A DNA stretch of 32,595 nucleotides from Hyphomicrobiaceae bacterium (GCA_013141255.1 JABFRJ010000495.1:1-32595), one strand, 5' to 3'; numbered from the stretch's first letter, positions 1 to 10,049 are shown. Translations and numbers: made by a program. Notes: generated by a model not told the origin, from the sequence alone.

Positions 1-2
1 GT

Positions 3-3000
3 CTAGCTCCGCGCTGCATAGGCCTTTGCGATCACATCAACAAGCGAGGATGTCGCCGACTTCGCTATCCGCGTTTCCGATGCCAAAGTGAGGACCGCCG
101 CGCTATCACGTAATCCAGAACCGTAGTCGTTCCGTGTCAAGCCAACGTCGGTTGCGTCAAGCTTTTTAATGGCCGCAGCAAACGCGAGTTCAGCCCGTGC
201 CGTATCGCCCACTAATCCAGCTGCCGCGCCCAGTTGTGCTAGCGCGAGTGCTGTTCCGAACCGATCAAGCCGCCCATCAATAGCGTACTTCAATTCGCCA
301 ATGGGTGCCCGTCCAGCGCGGGCCAGCACATAGAGTGAGTACGCACGGGTATCGTTCGTCTTGTCACCGTCCGGCGCCGCCGCAAGGCTATTCGCGAGTT
401 TGTCCAATGCCAATGCCAGCATCTTCGGCTCCACCTGATGCCCGGCTTCACGCGCCCGAACCAGGAAGTCCGTCACATAACTAGAGAGCCACATATCGCC
501 GTCAGCCGGCCCCCAAATCCCAAACGCACCGGATGAGTCTTGCATTTCCCCGAGCCGTGCAATCGCACTTACGACGCGTTGCCGGATTTCACCATCCGCT
601 CCGAGGCCAATCTGCCGCGCTACATCATTGGCATAAAGCAACGGCAGAGCGCGGCTCGTAGTTTGTTCCGCACAGCCGTATGGGTAACGGTCAAGCTCAG
701 CCAGCAATCCAGGCACGTTGAGTGTGGCCATAGGCCCAACCATGACGGTCGCTTTTGCTGTGGACGGCACAAGATCGGCCAGAACGTCACTCGAGACAGT
801 CAACTTGCCGCCCTTGGCCGAAAGCGTTGCAACTGTAGAGCGTCGGATATTTCCGGCAGGCGGTTTGACGTCAAATGTCAGCGTCCGTTTGATCGCCACA
901 TCGCCGGGACCCGTCACCGACACCTCGACAGTCGTCAAGCCGACATCCGTAGGCTTGAATAACAACATCTCGGTCGCGCGCTGACCCGACTTCAACGATA
1001 CGATGGATTGAGCCAGAGATTGCGCACCGCGAGCCACGGTAACGCGGTAATCGCCAACCGGAGCTTCTACATTATTGAGGTCAAGCCGCAAGCGTGCTTC
1101 ATCACCGAGCGTCAGAAAACGGGGCCCTGCGACGGTAATAGCCACTTTATCTCGCACAATAACATCACGCGCGGCATGTCCGACGCCACTTGCCGACCAG
1201 GCAACCGCGGTGAGGCGCACGGTACCGTTGAAGTCTGGCATCGGGAACGACACTGACGCTGCACCATCCGCATTGACGATAACCACGCCAGAAAAGAGGG
1301 CGAGCGTCGCTTCGACAGGAGGCGCGCCTGCTATAGCCATGCTTTCTGCGGCGCCACCGTCGCCACCGGACCGAAGACGTCCGCGTTCAGCCTTCATCCC
1401 ATCGATTAATCGGGCATAAAAATCGCGCACGTCGTGCCCGAGTTTCCGTTGGCCAAAAAACCAACCTTCTGGCTTCGGTGTTTCATAGCGCGTCAGATTG
1501 AGTATGCCGAGGTCTGTTGCAGCCACGACCACATGCGCTTGATCTCCCGCGGTCACACCGTTAACTTTGATCGGCACCGTCATCATCGTTCCTGGACGCA
1601 CCAACTGCGGCGCATCAAGTGCAACTTTGAGCGTGCGGCGATCCTGATCAACTGCTGCCCACTTAATGCCAAGCGCGCGCCCTGGCATACGCTTCTGCCC
1701 CTGATCAAGTGGCCTGTAGTGTGTCACCGACACGTACGCGCCTGCGCCCCACTGCTCGGTTACAGGGATGCCAACTTCCCCACCGCCAGCCGGAATATCG
1801 GCTTGCGCTTGTGCAATCAATTGCGACGAACCGAGCACGTTAACTTGCACCTTGCCCGCCAAACGAGATTGCACTCGCACGCGCGCAACATCACCTATCC
1901 GAAAGCTAAGTTTGTCGAGCGCGATATCGAGCATCTCGGGACTATCAGCGCCGTCATCGTGCCAATAACCAGCATTGAAGATAACACTTGCGGCCATCGG
2001 TGCTGCGTCACCGCCAGCCGCACTTTTGACGTCGAGGCGATAGCGCCCAAAATCAACTTTTGCGGCAATGTGTTGTGGTGCATCGGCGGTTCCGTCGAGT
2101 GCGCCCGAGCCCACGCGCCGTGTCGTAGTCTGAGCGTCATACGCCCATTCACCATCGCGGCTATACCACTGCCAGCGCTGCTCAAGTCGTGACAGCTCCC
2201 AGCTTAAGCCCTTTATCGGAGAGGCTTTACCAGTCTTATCAAGCACCACCACGTCAAATCCAACAGCTTCGCCTTCGGCAGCTTGCACGACGCCCTCTGC
2301 ACCACCAAACAAAGGTTTGATACCAATACGCGGCGCACCAAGCATCACCGGCATCTTGAGCGTCCGCTCAATCGTTCGCCCACCAGGCTCGCGCAATCGC
2401 ACCAACACGTCCGCATCTAATGAACGCGCTGTCTTTTCAAGCGTCGGTAGCGTCACATTGATGACTGCGCCACCAGCGTCGTCGGTTTGCGGCAAATTCT
2501 CAAGGGCGGCTCGCATTGGCGCAATTTTCTCGTCCGACGCGCCAAAGCGGTATCCGTTAAAGCCCTCAACGCCGCGCGTCGACGGCTTGACGATCACGTC
2601 GCCCTCAATCGCCAACCCGACGGCTGGAGGACCATAGAGGTACTTCCCCACTAAGCGAACTTGGCCACCGACGCCCGCGTCAAGCGCAGTCGAAATTGGA
2701 TCGAGTTTCAGATCGAGGCGCTCGGGTGTAAAATCTTCGACCAAGAATGCAGTCGTCGAAATCGCATCCGCCTTAGGATCGGTGTGCACACGCGCGCGCC
2801 ATGTACCCGTCATAGCGCCACCGCTCAATACAAGGGTATGCACGCGCCCACCTGCGCCTCTGTCGTGCAGTACGCTACGGCTATGCTCGACGCCGTCTGG
2901 TCGCGCGATAACGATCGTGACCGGCAAGTGCGCCGCCCGCGCTTCTGCATCCCGCACCAGCGACGTGAGGTGAACAGTCTCACCTGGGCGATAAACGCCA

Positions 3001-4685
3001 CGATCAGCGAATGTGAAGGCATCCACAGGCCCCGGTGCGTCACGTCCCTTCACACCACGATCAGTCAAATCGAAAGCTGCGGTCGATAGGTCAAGAAATG
3101 CGTAGTCGCCGTTGATTTCGGCGGCAACAAAGGCAGGCTGCAACCCACCTTCACCACGTCGTAAACCGCCATCAAAACGTACATAACCGCGTGCGTCGGT
3201 CACGACTTCGCCGAGCACTTCATTGTTACGTGCCACCAATCGAACCTTAGCACCCGCGACAACATGGGCGGTGTCGAGCGATCGCACAAACACATGCACA
3301 CCGTCGCGACCAGAAAGCGCAGAAATCCCAAGATCTGAGACAATAAACCATTGCGAAGCGAATTTACGACTGTCTCTTTCGCTATCACTCTGTCCCTCGC
3401 CGCCAATCGCTGCAGATAATAAATAGACGCCTGCCTCCAGCCGCCCAACCGCCTCGCCCACCGGAAATGCCGTTGTCACCTCATCATTCAGCTTGGATTG
3501 CGTCTCAAGCACGCCTTTATAAACGCGTTGTCCGGAGCGCTCGCGAATCTGAGCCAGATCGTAAGTCGACACGTTCCGTTGAAAGTCTCCGGACTGTAGA
3601 GTCGTCGCCAGATTACGGTCACCGATCCGATAAATCTCGACATCCAAGGCTGTAGTATTGATGGTTGTTAGCGGCAACCCTTGTTGACCTGACTTAGGCA
3701 AAACATACGCCCGCCCTTGCGCTCGTACCGTCGGTGCTCGGTCGCGAACACCGATTGTAAGGTCAACGGTTTTCAGCAGCGGTTCGTCCACCGACGACGG
3801 CAATCCTGCGCGCACCTGCAGTGTGTAGCGTTGCCCGTGCTTCAAGCCATCGACACATAGTTGTTTGCCATCGGCTGAAACCGAGTGGGGGTCCTTGCCG
3901 TCGAGCTTGATAAAAGGCGCGAAATCAACCTTGCCGCTCGCCAAATTTTCCGAGAACACCACGCAGGCGCGCGGTTGCGCCGAGTCAGCGTCAGTCTTGG
4001 TATCAAGAATTCGGAACCCATACTCAGCAACCAACGCCGTCAACCGTACTCGTCGGTCCACAACTTCGACCAATCCGAGACTGGTCTTCAACGATGAAAT
4101 TGCAGCCCGGTGCATGTTGCGGCGTTTGAGTGCCTCGTGCATCACGAACAACGCACCCGCTTTGTCAGCAGGCTGTGCTGCGGTCTCGACCGCGCGCAGA
4201 GCGGCCGACGTGGCCTGCACCGCTAACTCGCCGCGTTCAGAGGGTTTCTGCGCATCCGGAGTAATCAAAAGCAGCGACTCAGCAAGTTTTGTCCATGCCG
4301 ACGTCTGGGTCCGATCCAGCACAACAGCCTCACGAAATGTCTGAGACGCGGCACGCGGATCGCGCGTGGCCCCTGTCATCAGTCGCTGACCGTCCAACAG
4401 AGCTTCTTGGGCTGTCGCGAAGCGCGGTTTTGGTAACGCTTTAAGTGAGGCTTCGTACGCGTCCGCTGCTTTCGCAGCAAAAGCGGGAAGAAAACCGAGG
4501 TCAACGACCGCCGCTTTGGCGCTCACGGGCTTTGACCGTACCTCAACTCGCCCCTGCGCCAAAACAGGATGTGTCGTAATCAACACCAACAAAGCAGTGC
4601 TAAACAATGCGGGGCAACTAGTGTTACGAGCGAGTGAGCGCGCCATGAAGAGCCTCGTGAGCGGTGCGACGGTCTGAACTACCAT
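3..4685 (-). CDS. Alpha-2-macroglobulin family protein (bacterial A2M/YfhM-like) with N-terminal signal peptide; probably C-terminally truncated
   Basis: 1560-aa ORF; thioester motif in YPYGCAEQTTSRALPLLY; MG-domain-like text (FTFADRGVYRPGETVHLTSLVRD); hydrophobic signal peptide ending THPVLAQ. Likely start is the internal ATG (MARSLARN..., about 4646). In-frame TAG at 3-5. Confidence 0.9.
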   Translation of the reverse strand: MVVQTVAPLTRLFMARSLARNTSCPALFSTALLVLITTHPVLAQGRVEVRSKPVSAKAAVVDLGFLPAFAAKAADAYEASLKALPKPRFATAQEALLDGQRLMTGATRDPRAASQTFREAVVLDRTQTSAWTKLAESLLLITPDAQKPSERGELAVQATSAALRAVETAAQPADKAGALFVMHEALKRRNMHRAAISSLKTSLGLVEVVDRRVRLTALVAEYGFRILDTKTDADSAQPRACVVFSENLASGKVDFAPFIKLDGKDPHSVSADGKQLCVDGLKHGQRYTLQVRAGLPSSVDEPLLKTVDLTIGVRDRAPTVRAQGRAYVLPKSGQQGLPLTTINTTALDVEIYRIGDRNLATTLQSGDFQRNVSTYDLAQIRERSGQRVYKGVLETQSKLNDEVTTAFPVGEAVGRLEAGVYLLSAAIGGEGQSDSERDSRKFASQWFIVSDLGISALSGRDGVHVFVRSLDTAHVVAGAKVRLVARNNEVLGEVVTDARGYVRFDGGLRRGEGGLQPAFVAAEINGDYAFLDLSTAAFDLTDRGVKGRDAPGPVDAFTFADRGVYRPGETVHLTSLVRDAEARAAHLPVTIVIARPDGVEHSRSVLHDRGAGGRVHTLVLSGGAMTGTWRARVHTDPKADAISTTAFLVEDFTPERLDLKLDPISTALDAGVGGQVRLVGKYLYGPPAVGLAIEGDVIVKPSTRGVEGFNGYRFGASDEKIAPMRAALENLPQTDDAGGAVINVTLPTLEKTARSLDADVLVRLREPGGRTIERTLKMPVMLGAPRIGIKPLFGGAEGVVQAAEGEAVGFDVVVLDKTGKASPIKGLSWELSRLEQRWQWYSRDGEWAYDAQTTTRRVGSGALDGTADAPQHIAAKVDFGRYRLDVKSAAGGDAAPMAASVIFNAGYWHDDGADSPEMLDIALDKLSFRIGDVARVRVQSRLAGKVQVNVLGSSQLIAQAQADIPAGGGEVGIPVTEQWGAGAYVSVTHYRPLDQGQKRMPGRALGIKWAAVDQDRRTLKVALDAPQLVRPGTMMTVPIKVNGVTAGDQAHVVVAATDLGILNLTRYETPKPEGWFFGQRKLGHDVRDFYARLIDGMKAERGRLRSGGDGGAAESMAIAGAPPVEATLALFSGVVIVNADGAASVSFPMPDFNGTVRLTAVAWSASGVGHAARDVIVRDKVAITVAGPRFLTLGDEARLRLDLNNVEAPVGDYRVTVARGAQSLAQSIVSLKSGQRATEMLLFKPTDVGLTTVEVSVTGPGDVAIKRTLTFDVKPPAGNIRRSTVATLSAKGGKLTVSSDVLADLVPSTAKATVMVGPMATLNVPGLLAELDRYPYGCAEQTTSRALPLLYANDVARQIGLGADGEIRQRVVSAIARLGEMQDSSGAFGIWGPADGDMWLSSYVTDFLVRAREAGHQVEPKMLALALDKLANSLAAAPDGDKTNDTRAYSLYVLARAGRAPIGELKYAIDGRLDRFGTALALAQLGAAAGLVGDTARAELAFAAAIKKLDATDVGLTRNDYGSGLRDSAAVLTLASETRIAKSATSSLVDVIAKAYAARS

Positions 4686-4858
4686 CGACTGTGACGAAAC
4701 ACTGTGGCCTCCGCTAGATGGTCTACCCTATCGAATGCGCTCGTTTGACGCCGCTTGCGCCTCGTTGCCGGAAAATTCGGTAAACTCCACAACCATAAAC
4801 GACGATGGCGCCCGCGTTGCCGCAAGGCGCCATCAAAATCCGGTGGTAGTGAGTATCC

Positions 4859-5479
4859 TCAGCGCGACGCACTTTCAGGCGCCGGTCCCGCTTCGCCATT
4901 CGCCGATGCTGCGAACGCCGCATCGCTGCAAGCAACCGACACGGCAGTGGCAATCCCAACGTCGACAGGGGAACGAATGGCCAACGGCTCGCTCACACCC
5001 CAAAGCCGCTCAAACGAACGCTGCAAAATTCGCACGGTTGCAGCGTCACCCTCAACCCGTTGCTCATAGGCATCGCGCCGATTGCCATCGCGTCGCATGC
5101 AATCGCCAATCCAAGCCGCTTCAGTGCCCAGCACCAATTGCTCATGTGCATCAGCAAGTCGCGCATTGCGCGCCCACCGAATATCTCGATCAAACGCCAC
5201 GTTCGGCCCAGAGATCGTCCATCCCATCGGAGTGGATTCAGGCGCAAGAACGTGAAAAATCGCACGTACTTTGACACCGGCGGCCGCAATATCTGGTCCA
5301 AGTTCGACTAATGCGCGCGCAACCGGGCTCTCAGCGGAAGCCGCAACCACCGTCAACGTCGAATCAAGTGTCTCAGGTTTTAACGCCCGTAAATGATGGG
5401 CAAAGTAGGCCCGTAGCATCTCCGTCTTATCTTCACGCTTCTCAATAGACGCAACGGCGGGCGGTGTTTTCAGGCGCAT
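4859..5479 (-). CDS. Conserved-looking hypothetical protein (206 aa)
   Basis: Long minus-strand ORF with coherent composition (LTVVAASAESPVARALVELGPDIAAAGVKVRAIFHVL); same strand as its neighbours; no family recognised. Confidence 0.65.
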   Translation of the reverse strand: MRLKTPPAVASIEKREDKTEMLRAYFAHHLRALKPETLDSTLTVVAASAESPVARALVELGPDIAAAGVKVRAIFHVLAPESTPMGWTISGPNVAFDRDIRWARNARLADAHEQLVLGTEAAWIGDCMRRDGNRRDAYEQRVEGDAATVRILQRSFERLWGVSEPLAIRSPVDVGIATAVSVACSDAAFAASANGEAGPAPESASR

Positions 5480-5584
5480 GCAGTGCCGCTTCCTTTTTGT
5501 AGCGCTCGATCACCATATCCCTGCGACCGTGAGATGCAGCACCCGAGCGCCTTGGGTGTTGCACCACTATAGCGACCAATGGGG

Positions 5585-5645
5585 TTAAAAAATGTTTGCG
5601 CCCCGGGTCATCTTGCGACAATCCGGGGCGAATATATTTTTTTCT
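5585..5645 (-). terminator. Hairpin with T-rich flanks downstream of the 854-aa membrane protein gene (possibly bidirectional)
   Basis: Perfect 8-bp inverted repeat CGCCCCGG (5599-5606) / CCGGGGCG (5623-5630) with an inner GTC/GAC pair. T-rich on the minus strand (CAAACATTTTTTAA) and on the plus strand (AATATATTTTTTTC). Confidence 0.55.
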
Positions 5646-5676
5646 AAGTGTAACATACGTCTTGTGGAGTTACGAA

Positions 5677-8241
5677 TTAGACCCGTGAGCGATGGCCGAA
5701 TCGGCTGGCAATCTTATCAACATCGACAGTCTCAGAGGTAACGACTGTGTTCTGTGTTTCAGAAACACTGGCGGTAGGACGTACGTCGATGGCGTGCGCC
5801 AATGTATCCAGAACATCGGCATCAAGCTGAATCTGGCTCTGGGGTGCCAAGGTTTTGGTAGGTTCTAGACTTAACTGTGGTGCCGGTGTGGATTGATCTT
5901 CAATTGGATGCGCGGCATTAAGCGCACCCTTTATCGATTGCGGTAGCTGCGCCTCAGACATCGGCACCCGAAACGTTACGCGCCGTTCAACGGCAGCAAT
6001 CTCAACACTTTCAGTGTCAGTCGGCGTCGACAGTCCGACTGTGCCGTTGGCGATACCACCTTGGAACACCTGTGCGAGGTCCGTGCGCGACATAACGGGA
6101 GCGGTGTTGCTATTTGCTGACATTGCGGCAACCTCGGTCTCCAGGGGTGCCTCCTGTCGGCGATTCCGTTGAGCCGCTTGGTCGCGAGCGGCTCGATTTT
6201 TGAGTGCTGGCATTGTCATAACAACAGCCTCGGTTCCCGTGTGCTCCCCTCGTGGCGGCGGCGGCGGTGCCATTGGACGACCACTGCTTGGCGAGGATTG
6301 AGGACGTGGACTACTTGGCGAGAACGCAAAGGGCTTTGCAGTCGCCGCCATTGCCGGTCTCGAAACGAAGTCCTCAACGCCCGACAGTGCGGTCGGGTCT
6401 GGCATCGTGCGCGGCCCCGCTGCTAGGTCCGGCGTGTGTCGGGTAAAAACATCATTCTCTACACGTCGCGTCCGCTTTTCGTTCTCAACGCGCTTAGCCG
6501 CACCCATTATCGCCCCGAGGATCATATCCTGCCAAGCGCCGTCCTTGAACTTGTAAAGCCGGAAAGCTTCGGCATGGGCAAATTTCGATCCCTGCGCCCA
6601 AAGCTTTTTTTGAATTTTGGATGTCGGAATTAGCGGCATCACCACGCGAGAGAACAACCGCTCCTTCTCAAAACTAGTGAAGAGATTGGCGAGCAGATGT
6701 GCCTCTTGCTGTAAAGCCTCGACGTCGGCGGGTCCATACGCATTGGGACGACGACGGTCCACGGAATAGGGTGCAATCAGCGGGATCGCAGCATAGTAGT
6801 CGCCATGGAAATCGAAGACGACGTGACGGAAGATTTCGAAATTCTCCCGGATCTGCCGATCACGATGGATCTCATTGAAGCGTGACAGTATCTGAATGAC
6901 CGGCCCGCGCTCGGCCTCCTTCATTTTCGGCAGCAAGCCCTGCATCCGGCTCTGACCCTTGCCAATTGAGACTAGTAACAAACAGATGTCGACAAAGATA
7001 GCGATGGCCAACGGTACATAGTCTCGCTTCGACAATCCTGCGCCCTCGATACCATACAACTGAGCCTTAGCAGCCGTGCCGCCCTCGGCGATGTTGATCG
7101 CCTTTTTTTGCAGGTCACGCAGTTCATCGGCTGACGGAGGCAGTTTGAATGAAAGCGCACCATAGAAAGTCGCTGTTAAACGACGAAACGCTTCGATGGT
7201 CGCGTCCGAGCCTTCGACTGTCACGATCTTCGGTTTCTCAAGCTGTGGTAGCGCGTCGATAGAGGCGACGACTGACTTGATCATGGTCGCAAGCTGCTGA
7301 TCTGGGCAAGTAAACGTCTTGCCCTGCGAGTCCACAAATTGTGTCTTCTCTGCCCGTTCGGAAAGGTCAATGCGGATTTGCTTCAACTGCGGATCGCCGC
7401 GAAAGGCATTGAAGTTTGTTACTGTCAAATCGAGCTTGCGCCCGAGCGATTTCATGAATTCGTTGCGTGTGCCGCCCTTATCAATGATTGATGCGTCCGC
7501 TTTGACGAGTTTTTGCAGTTCACCATCAATTAACGCCATATCGGTTTTGACCTGCCCAATCCGTCCTTTCACAAAGTCAGACGCAAAGGCAAACCGGCCA
7601 GCATCGTCGTCTCTGAGTTTGCGACGCGGACCATCACCAGGGCGCGACGCCGGACACGATGTTCCCGCCGAACGCTCGGTCTCGGCTTTTTGCGACGAAA
7701 CGCCCTGCAACTGTCCGAGGGTCGTCTGCAATGAATCAAGACGCGCCGCCGCTGTCTGCAACGGAGTCTGAACTTGGCCGATGGCCATTTCCGCGCCTCG
7801 CGTACCTTCGCTGCGGCTTTCCAACACTTTCCAATAGAACCCGAAGCCAAATCCGATCGAGATCAGCGATAGGAATATATAGCCAGATGCATAAAGCGCC
7901 TTGGTCACAAACCCGTTTGGCTTAAACATTTGATCGAGTAACCACACGATCATGGTCATCAACATCGCAACCGAGAAGCCGATGATGACTTTGTGGACGA
8001 GAGGCAGGTCGCCCATATTTGCTTCAATAAGTTCGAGCATACCAACGTAGGTTGCAACCCACGACAGGATCGCTAATCCACCAACAAGAAATGTTTTTTT
8101 AAAATCTCGCTTCGGTTTTTCCTGGTCAGCTTCGTCCCAGCCGCTCAAACCAAAATCAGAGCCATTGCTCGATCCACGTGGATCTTGAACTTCACCGCCG
8201 CCGCGCGAAAATTTCTGCCGATCCGACATGACGACAACCAC
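5677..8241 (-). CDS. Uncharacterised membrane protein: three N-terminal TM helices, a ~260-aa extramembrane loop, a fourth TM helix, and a Pro-rich C-terminal region
   Basis: TM-like segments TFLVGGLAILSWVATYVGMLELI, KVIIGFSVAMLMTMIVWLLDQMF, ALYASGYIFLSLISIGFGFGFYW and YVPLAIAIFVDICLLLVSIG; likely start ATG at about 8229 (MSDRQKFSRGGG). Confidence 0.8.
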   Translation of the reverse strand: MVVVMSDRQKFSRGGGEVQDPRGSSNGSDFGLSGWDEADQEKPKRDFKKTFLVGGLAILSWVATYVGMLELIEANMGDLPLVHKVIIGFSVAMLMTMIVWLLDQMFKPNGFVTKALYASGYIFLSLISIGFGFGFYWKVLESRSEGTRGAEMAIGQVQTPLQTAAARLDSLQTTLGQLQGVSSQKAETERSAGTSCPASRPGDGPRRKLRDDDAGRFAFASDFVKGRIGQVKTDMALIDGELQKLVKADASIIDKGGTRNEFMKSLGRKLDLTVTNFNAFRGDPQLKQIRIDLSERAEKTQFVDSQGKTFTCPDQQLATMIKSVVASIDALPQLEKPKIVTVEGSDATIEAFRRLTATFYGALSFKLPPSADELRDLQKKAINIAEGGTAAKAQLYGIEGAGLSKRDYVPLAIAIFVDICLLLVSIGKGQSRMQGLLPKMKEAERGPVIQILSRFNEIHRDRQIRENFEIFRHVVFDFHGDYYAAIPLIAPYSVDRRRPNAYGPADVEALQQEAHLLANLFTSFEKERLFSRVVMPLIPTSKIQKKLWAQGSKFAHAEAFRLYKFKDGAWQDMILGAIMGAAKRVENEKRTRRVENDVFTRHTPDLAAGPRTMPDPTALSGVEDFVSRPAMAATAKPFAFSPSSPRPQSSPSSGRPMAPPPPPRGEHTGTEAVVMTMPALKNRAARDQAAQRNRRQEAPLETEVAAMSANSNTAPVMSRTDLAQVFQGGIANGTVGLSTPTDTESVEIAAVERRVTFRVPMSEAQLPQSIKGALNAAHPIEDQSTPAPQLSLEPTKTLAPQSQIQLDADVLDTLAHAIDVRPTASVSETQNTVVTSETVDVDKIASRFGHRSRV

Positions 8242-8540
8242 TTTGTTGTGTCGCGCCGCTGGTCAAACTGAGGCGTCAAAAATGCGACGCAACGATCAGA
8301 TACCCAACTGCCAGAAGCGCGCTCGAGCCACTCTTTACCCCCTGCAGCACTGCGCAAAGTTTGCACGCGCCGTACGGGGCCAGTCAGTGAGCTAGCGGCA
8401 ATTCACGGCTGTTGTTGGACTGGATCGTGGCAGTCCGCGCCGCAATCTGAGGTAAATATCTGAGCGCAATCAGATGCTTTCATCGCTCATTCAGGATTGC
8501 AGCAACTGTCGAGTTGCATCGTCGATCACCATTCGGCAGT

Positions 8541-9008
8541 TCACAGCCAGAGTTTCATGCCGTGATGGCTCGGGGCAAACCCGAGCTTCTCATAAAATGT
8601 ACGCGTCTGCGCGCGACGGATGTCGGTCGTCAATTGCACTAACACACAACCCTTTTCTCGCGCCCTCCGAATTGCCTCCGACATGAGTTGCCCGCCAAGT
8701 CCAAAACCGCGTAACTGTTTGGCAACACGCACACTTTCCACTTGCGCGCGCAGGCCGCCAGTGTAGCTGAGCCCACGAATATACGTCAGTTGAGCAATGC
8801 CAATAAGCTGTCCGTCCCGTGTCATGACCAATATGCCGTTATGGGGATCAGCGGACATTTCACCGAACGCTGTCTCGTAGTGGACGCGCTCCGTCTCAAA
8901 TGCTGGGTTGCGCATCTGCCCAAATTCATCATCGCGAAGCAGCGCCACGATTGCGCCTAGATCGGCTGGGGCCGCCATGCGGAATCTAACTTGTTCACTC
9001 TTCGTCAT
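8541..9008 (-). CDS. GNAT family N-acetyltransferase
   Basis: VRFRMAAPADLGAIVALLRDDEFG N-terminus; acetyl-CoA-binding-type segment VESVRVAKQLRGFGLGGQLMSEAIRRAREKGCVLVQLTT; FYEKLGF. The ORF track extends to 9059, but the likely start is MTKSEQ at 9008, slightly overlapping the rimM 3' end. Confidence 0.88.
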   Translation of the reverse strand: MTKSEQVRFRMAAPADLGAIVALLRDDEFGQMRNPAFETERVHYETAFGEMSADPHNGILVMTRDGQLIGIAQLTYIRGLSYTGGLRAQVESVRVAKQLRGFGLGGQLMSEAIRRAREKGCVLVQLTTDIRRAQTRTFYEKLGFAPSHHGMKLWL

Positions 9009-9552
9009 CATGGCCCGCATTGTCGCCCAGTCCGGTACTGCGCTGTTCGGACCCATCAATCATGATGGGTGCAACAATCACGACCATGCCACCCTTAACA
9101 TCCACGGTAGGAACAAATTGGTCGCGAAAGGGGATCAGCACGGTCTCGTTGGCTTTGACAGATATTTCCAACAGATCTCCGGCCCCATAATTTTGCACGC
9201 CAACCACACGGCCAATGGCAGCACCATCAACGGAAACCGCAGTGAGTCCAACCAAATCAGCGTGATAATACGATCCATCATCTGCGTCAGGCAGCGCCGA
9301 ACGCGCAACGTAGAGTTCAAGCCCGCGCAAAGTGTCAGCCTCTGTTCGGTCAGTTACCCCCTTCAACCTGATGATAGCGCCCTTCGCGCCCATACGAATC
9401 GAAGTCACATCAAATGAACGCTGACCCGACTTGTCCGATAGTCGGCCATATCGTTTGAGATTGTTCGCATCATCGGCGTAAATGCGCGCGGTAAGGTCGC
9501 CGCGAAGTCCATGCGCACCAACAATTTGTGCAATAAGGATCAGATCCCCCAC
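8995..9552 (-). CDS. rimM: Ribosome maturation factor RimM
   Basis: ILIAQIVGAHGLRGDLTARIYADD N-terminus; YHADLVGLTAVSVDGAAIGRVVGVQNYGAGDLLEIS; VLIPFRDQFVPTVDVKGGMVVI. Likely GTG start at 9552; the ORF track extends to 9627. Confidence 0.92.
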   Translation of the reverse strand: MGDLILIAQIVGAHGLRGDLTARIYADDANNLKRYGRLSDKSGQRSFDVTSIRMGAKGAIIRLKGVTDRTEADTLRGLELYVARSALPDADDGSYYHADLVGLTAVSVDGAAIGRVVGVQNYGAGDLLEISVKANETVLIPFRDQFVPTVDVKGGMVVIVAPIMIDGSEQRSTGLGDNAGHDDEE

Positions 9553-9647
9553 GTCACCAGCCTCGAATTGCCAACACAGCTTTTTCAAATGAACGATGCA
9601 TTTCCACGCCCGAGTCGCGCAGATCATGGGATTCCCTGGCGATACGA

Positions 9648-9992
9648 TCAGAGCAAGGGACGCATATAATGCATAGCGACATCAACAGATTTACCCGCAA
9701 GATCAAATGAGAACCGCGACGTTGGATCAGGAATCGGCGCTTCTCCATCCATTTTTATTTTTGCTGTTTCTGCGCCAACCTTTTGTCCCGTCACCAACAT
9801 AACGCCAGGGGGCATCGACGCTGCAATTTCGAAGCGGATCAGCTTGCGCACAGGATCAGGTGCATATGTCCCAGTGTATTCGCTACCTTGGAAGCTGAAC
9901 CCCAGCAATTGCCCATCTTTAAGCACGAAGATGCTCGTCGACGTATAGGCGGTGCCACCAAAAAATACCCTGTAAAATCCATTCCTTACCAT
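9648..9992 (-). CDS. Small conserved-looking protein, possibly GrlR-like beta fold
   Basis: 114-aa ORF between rpsP and rimM, same strand. The pattern NGFYRVFF...IFVLKDGQLLGFSFQGSEYTGTY resembles GrlR-type regulators (NG.Y.V.F...G..V..G...GGD....Y.G.Y), recognised by eye only. Confidence 0.6.
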   Translation of the reverse strand: MVRNGFYRVFFGGTAYTSTSIFVLKDGQLLGFSFQGSEYTGTYAPDPVRKLIRFEIAASMPPGVMLVTGQKVGAETAKIKMDGEAPIPDPTSRFSFDLAGKSVDVAMHYMRPLL

Positions 9993-10049
9993 TCCGGCCT
10001 CACAAAATCAGGTTGGCGCACCGAATTTGAAGGAGCAAATTGTACGGCA

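Noticed and set aside
1434-2192. 252-aa plus-strand ORF opposite the A2M gene
   Set aside because: Antisense to a clear coding region; His/Cys/Arg-rich composition of a shadow frame.
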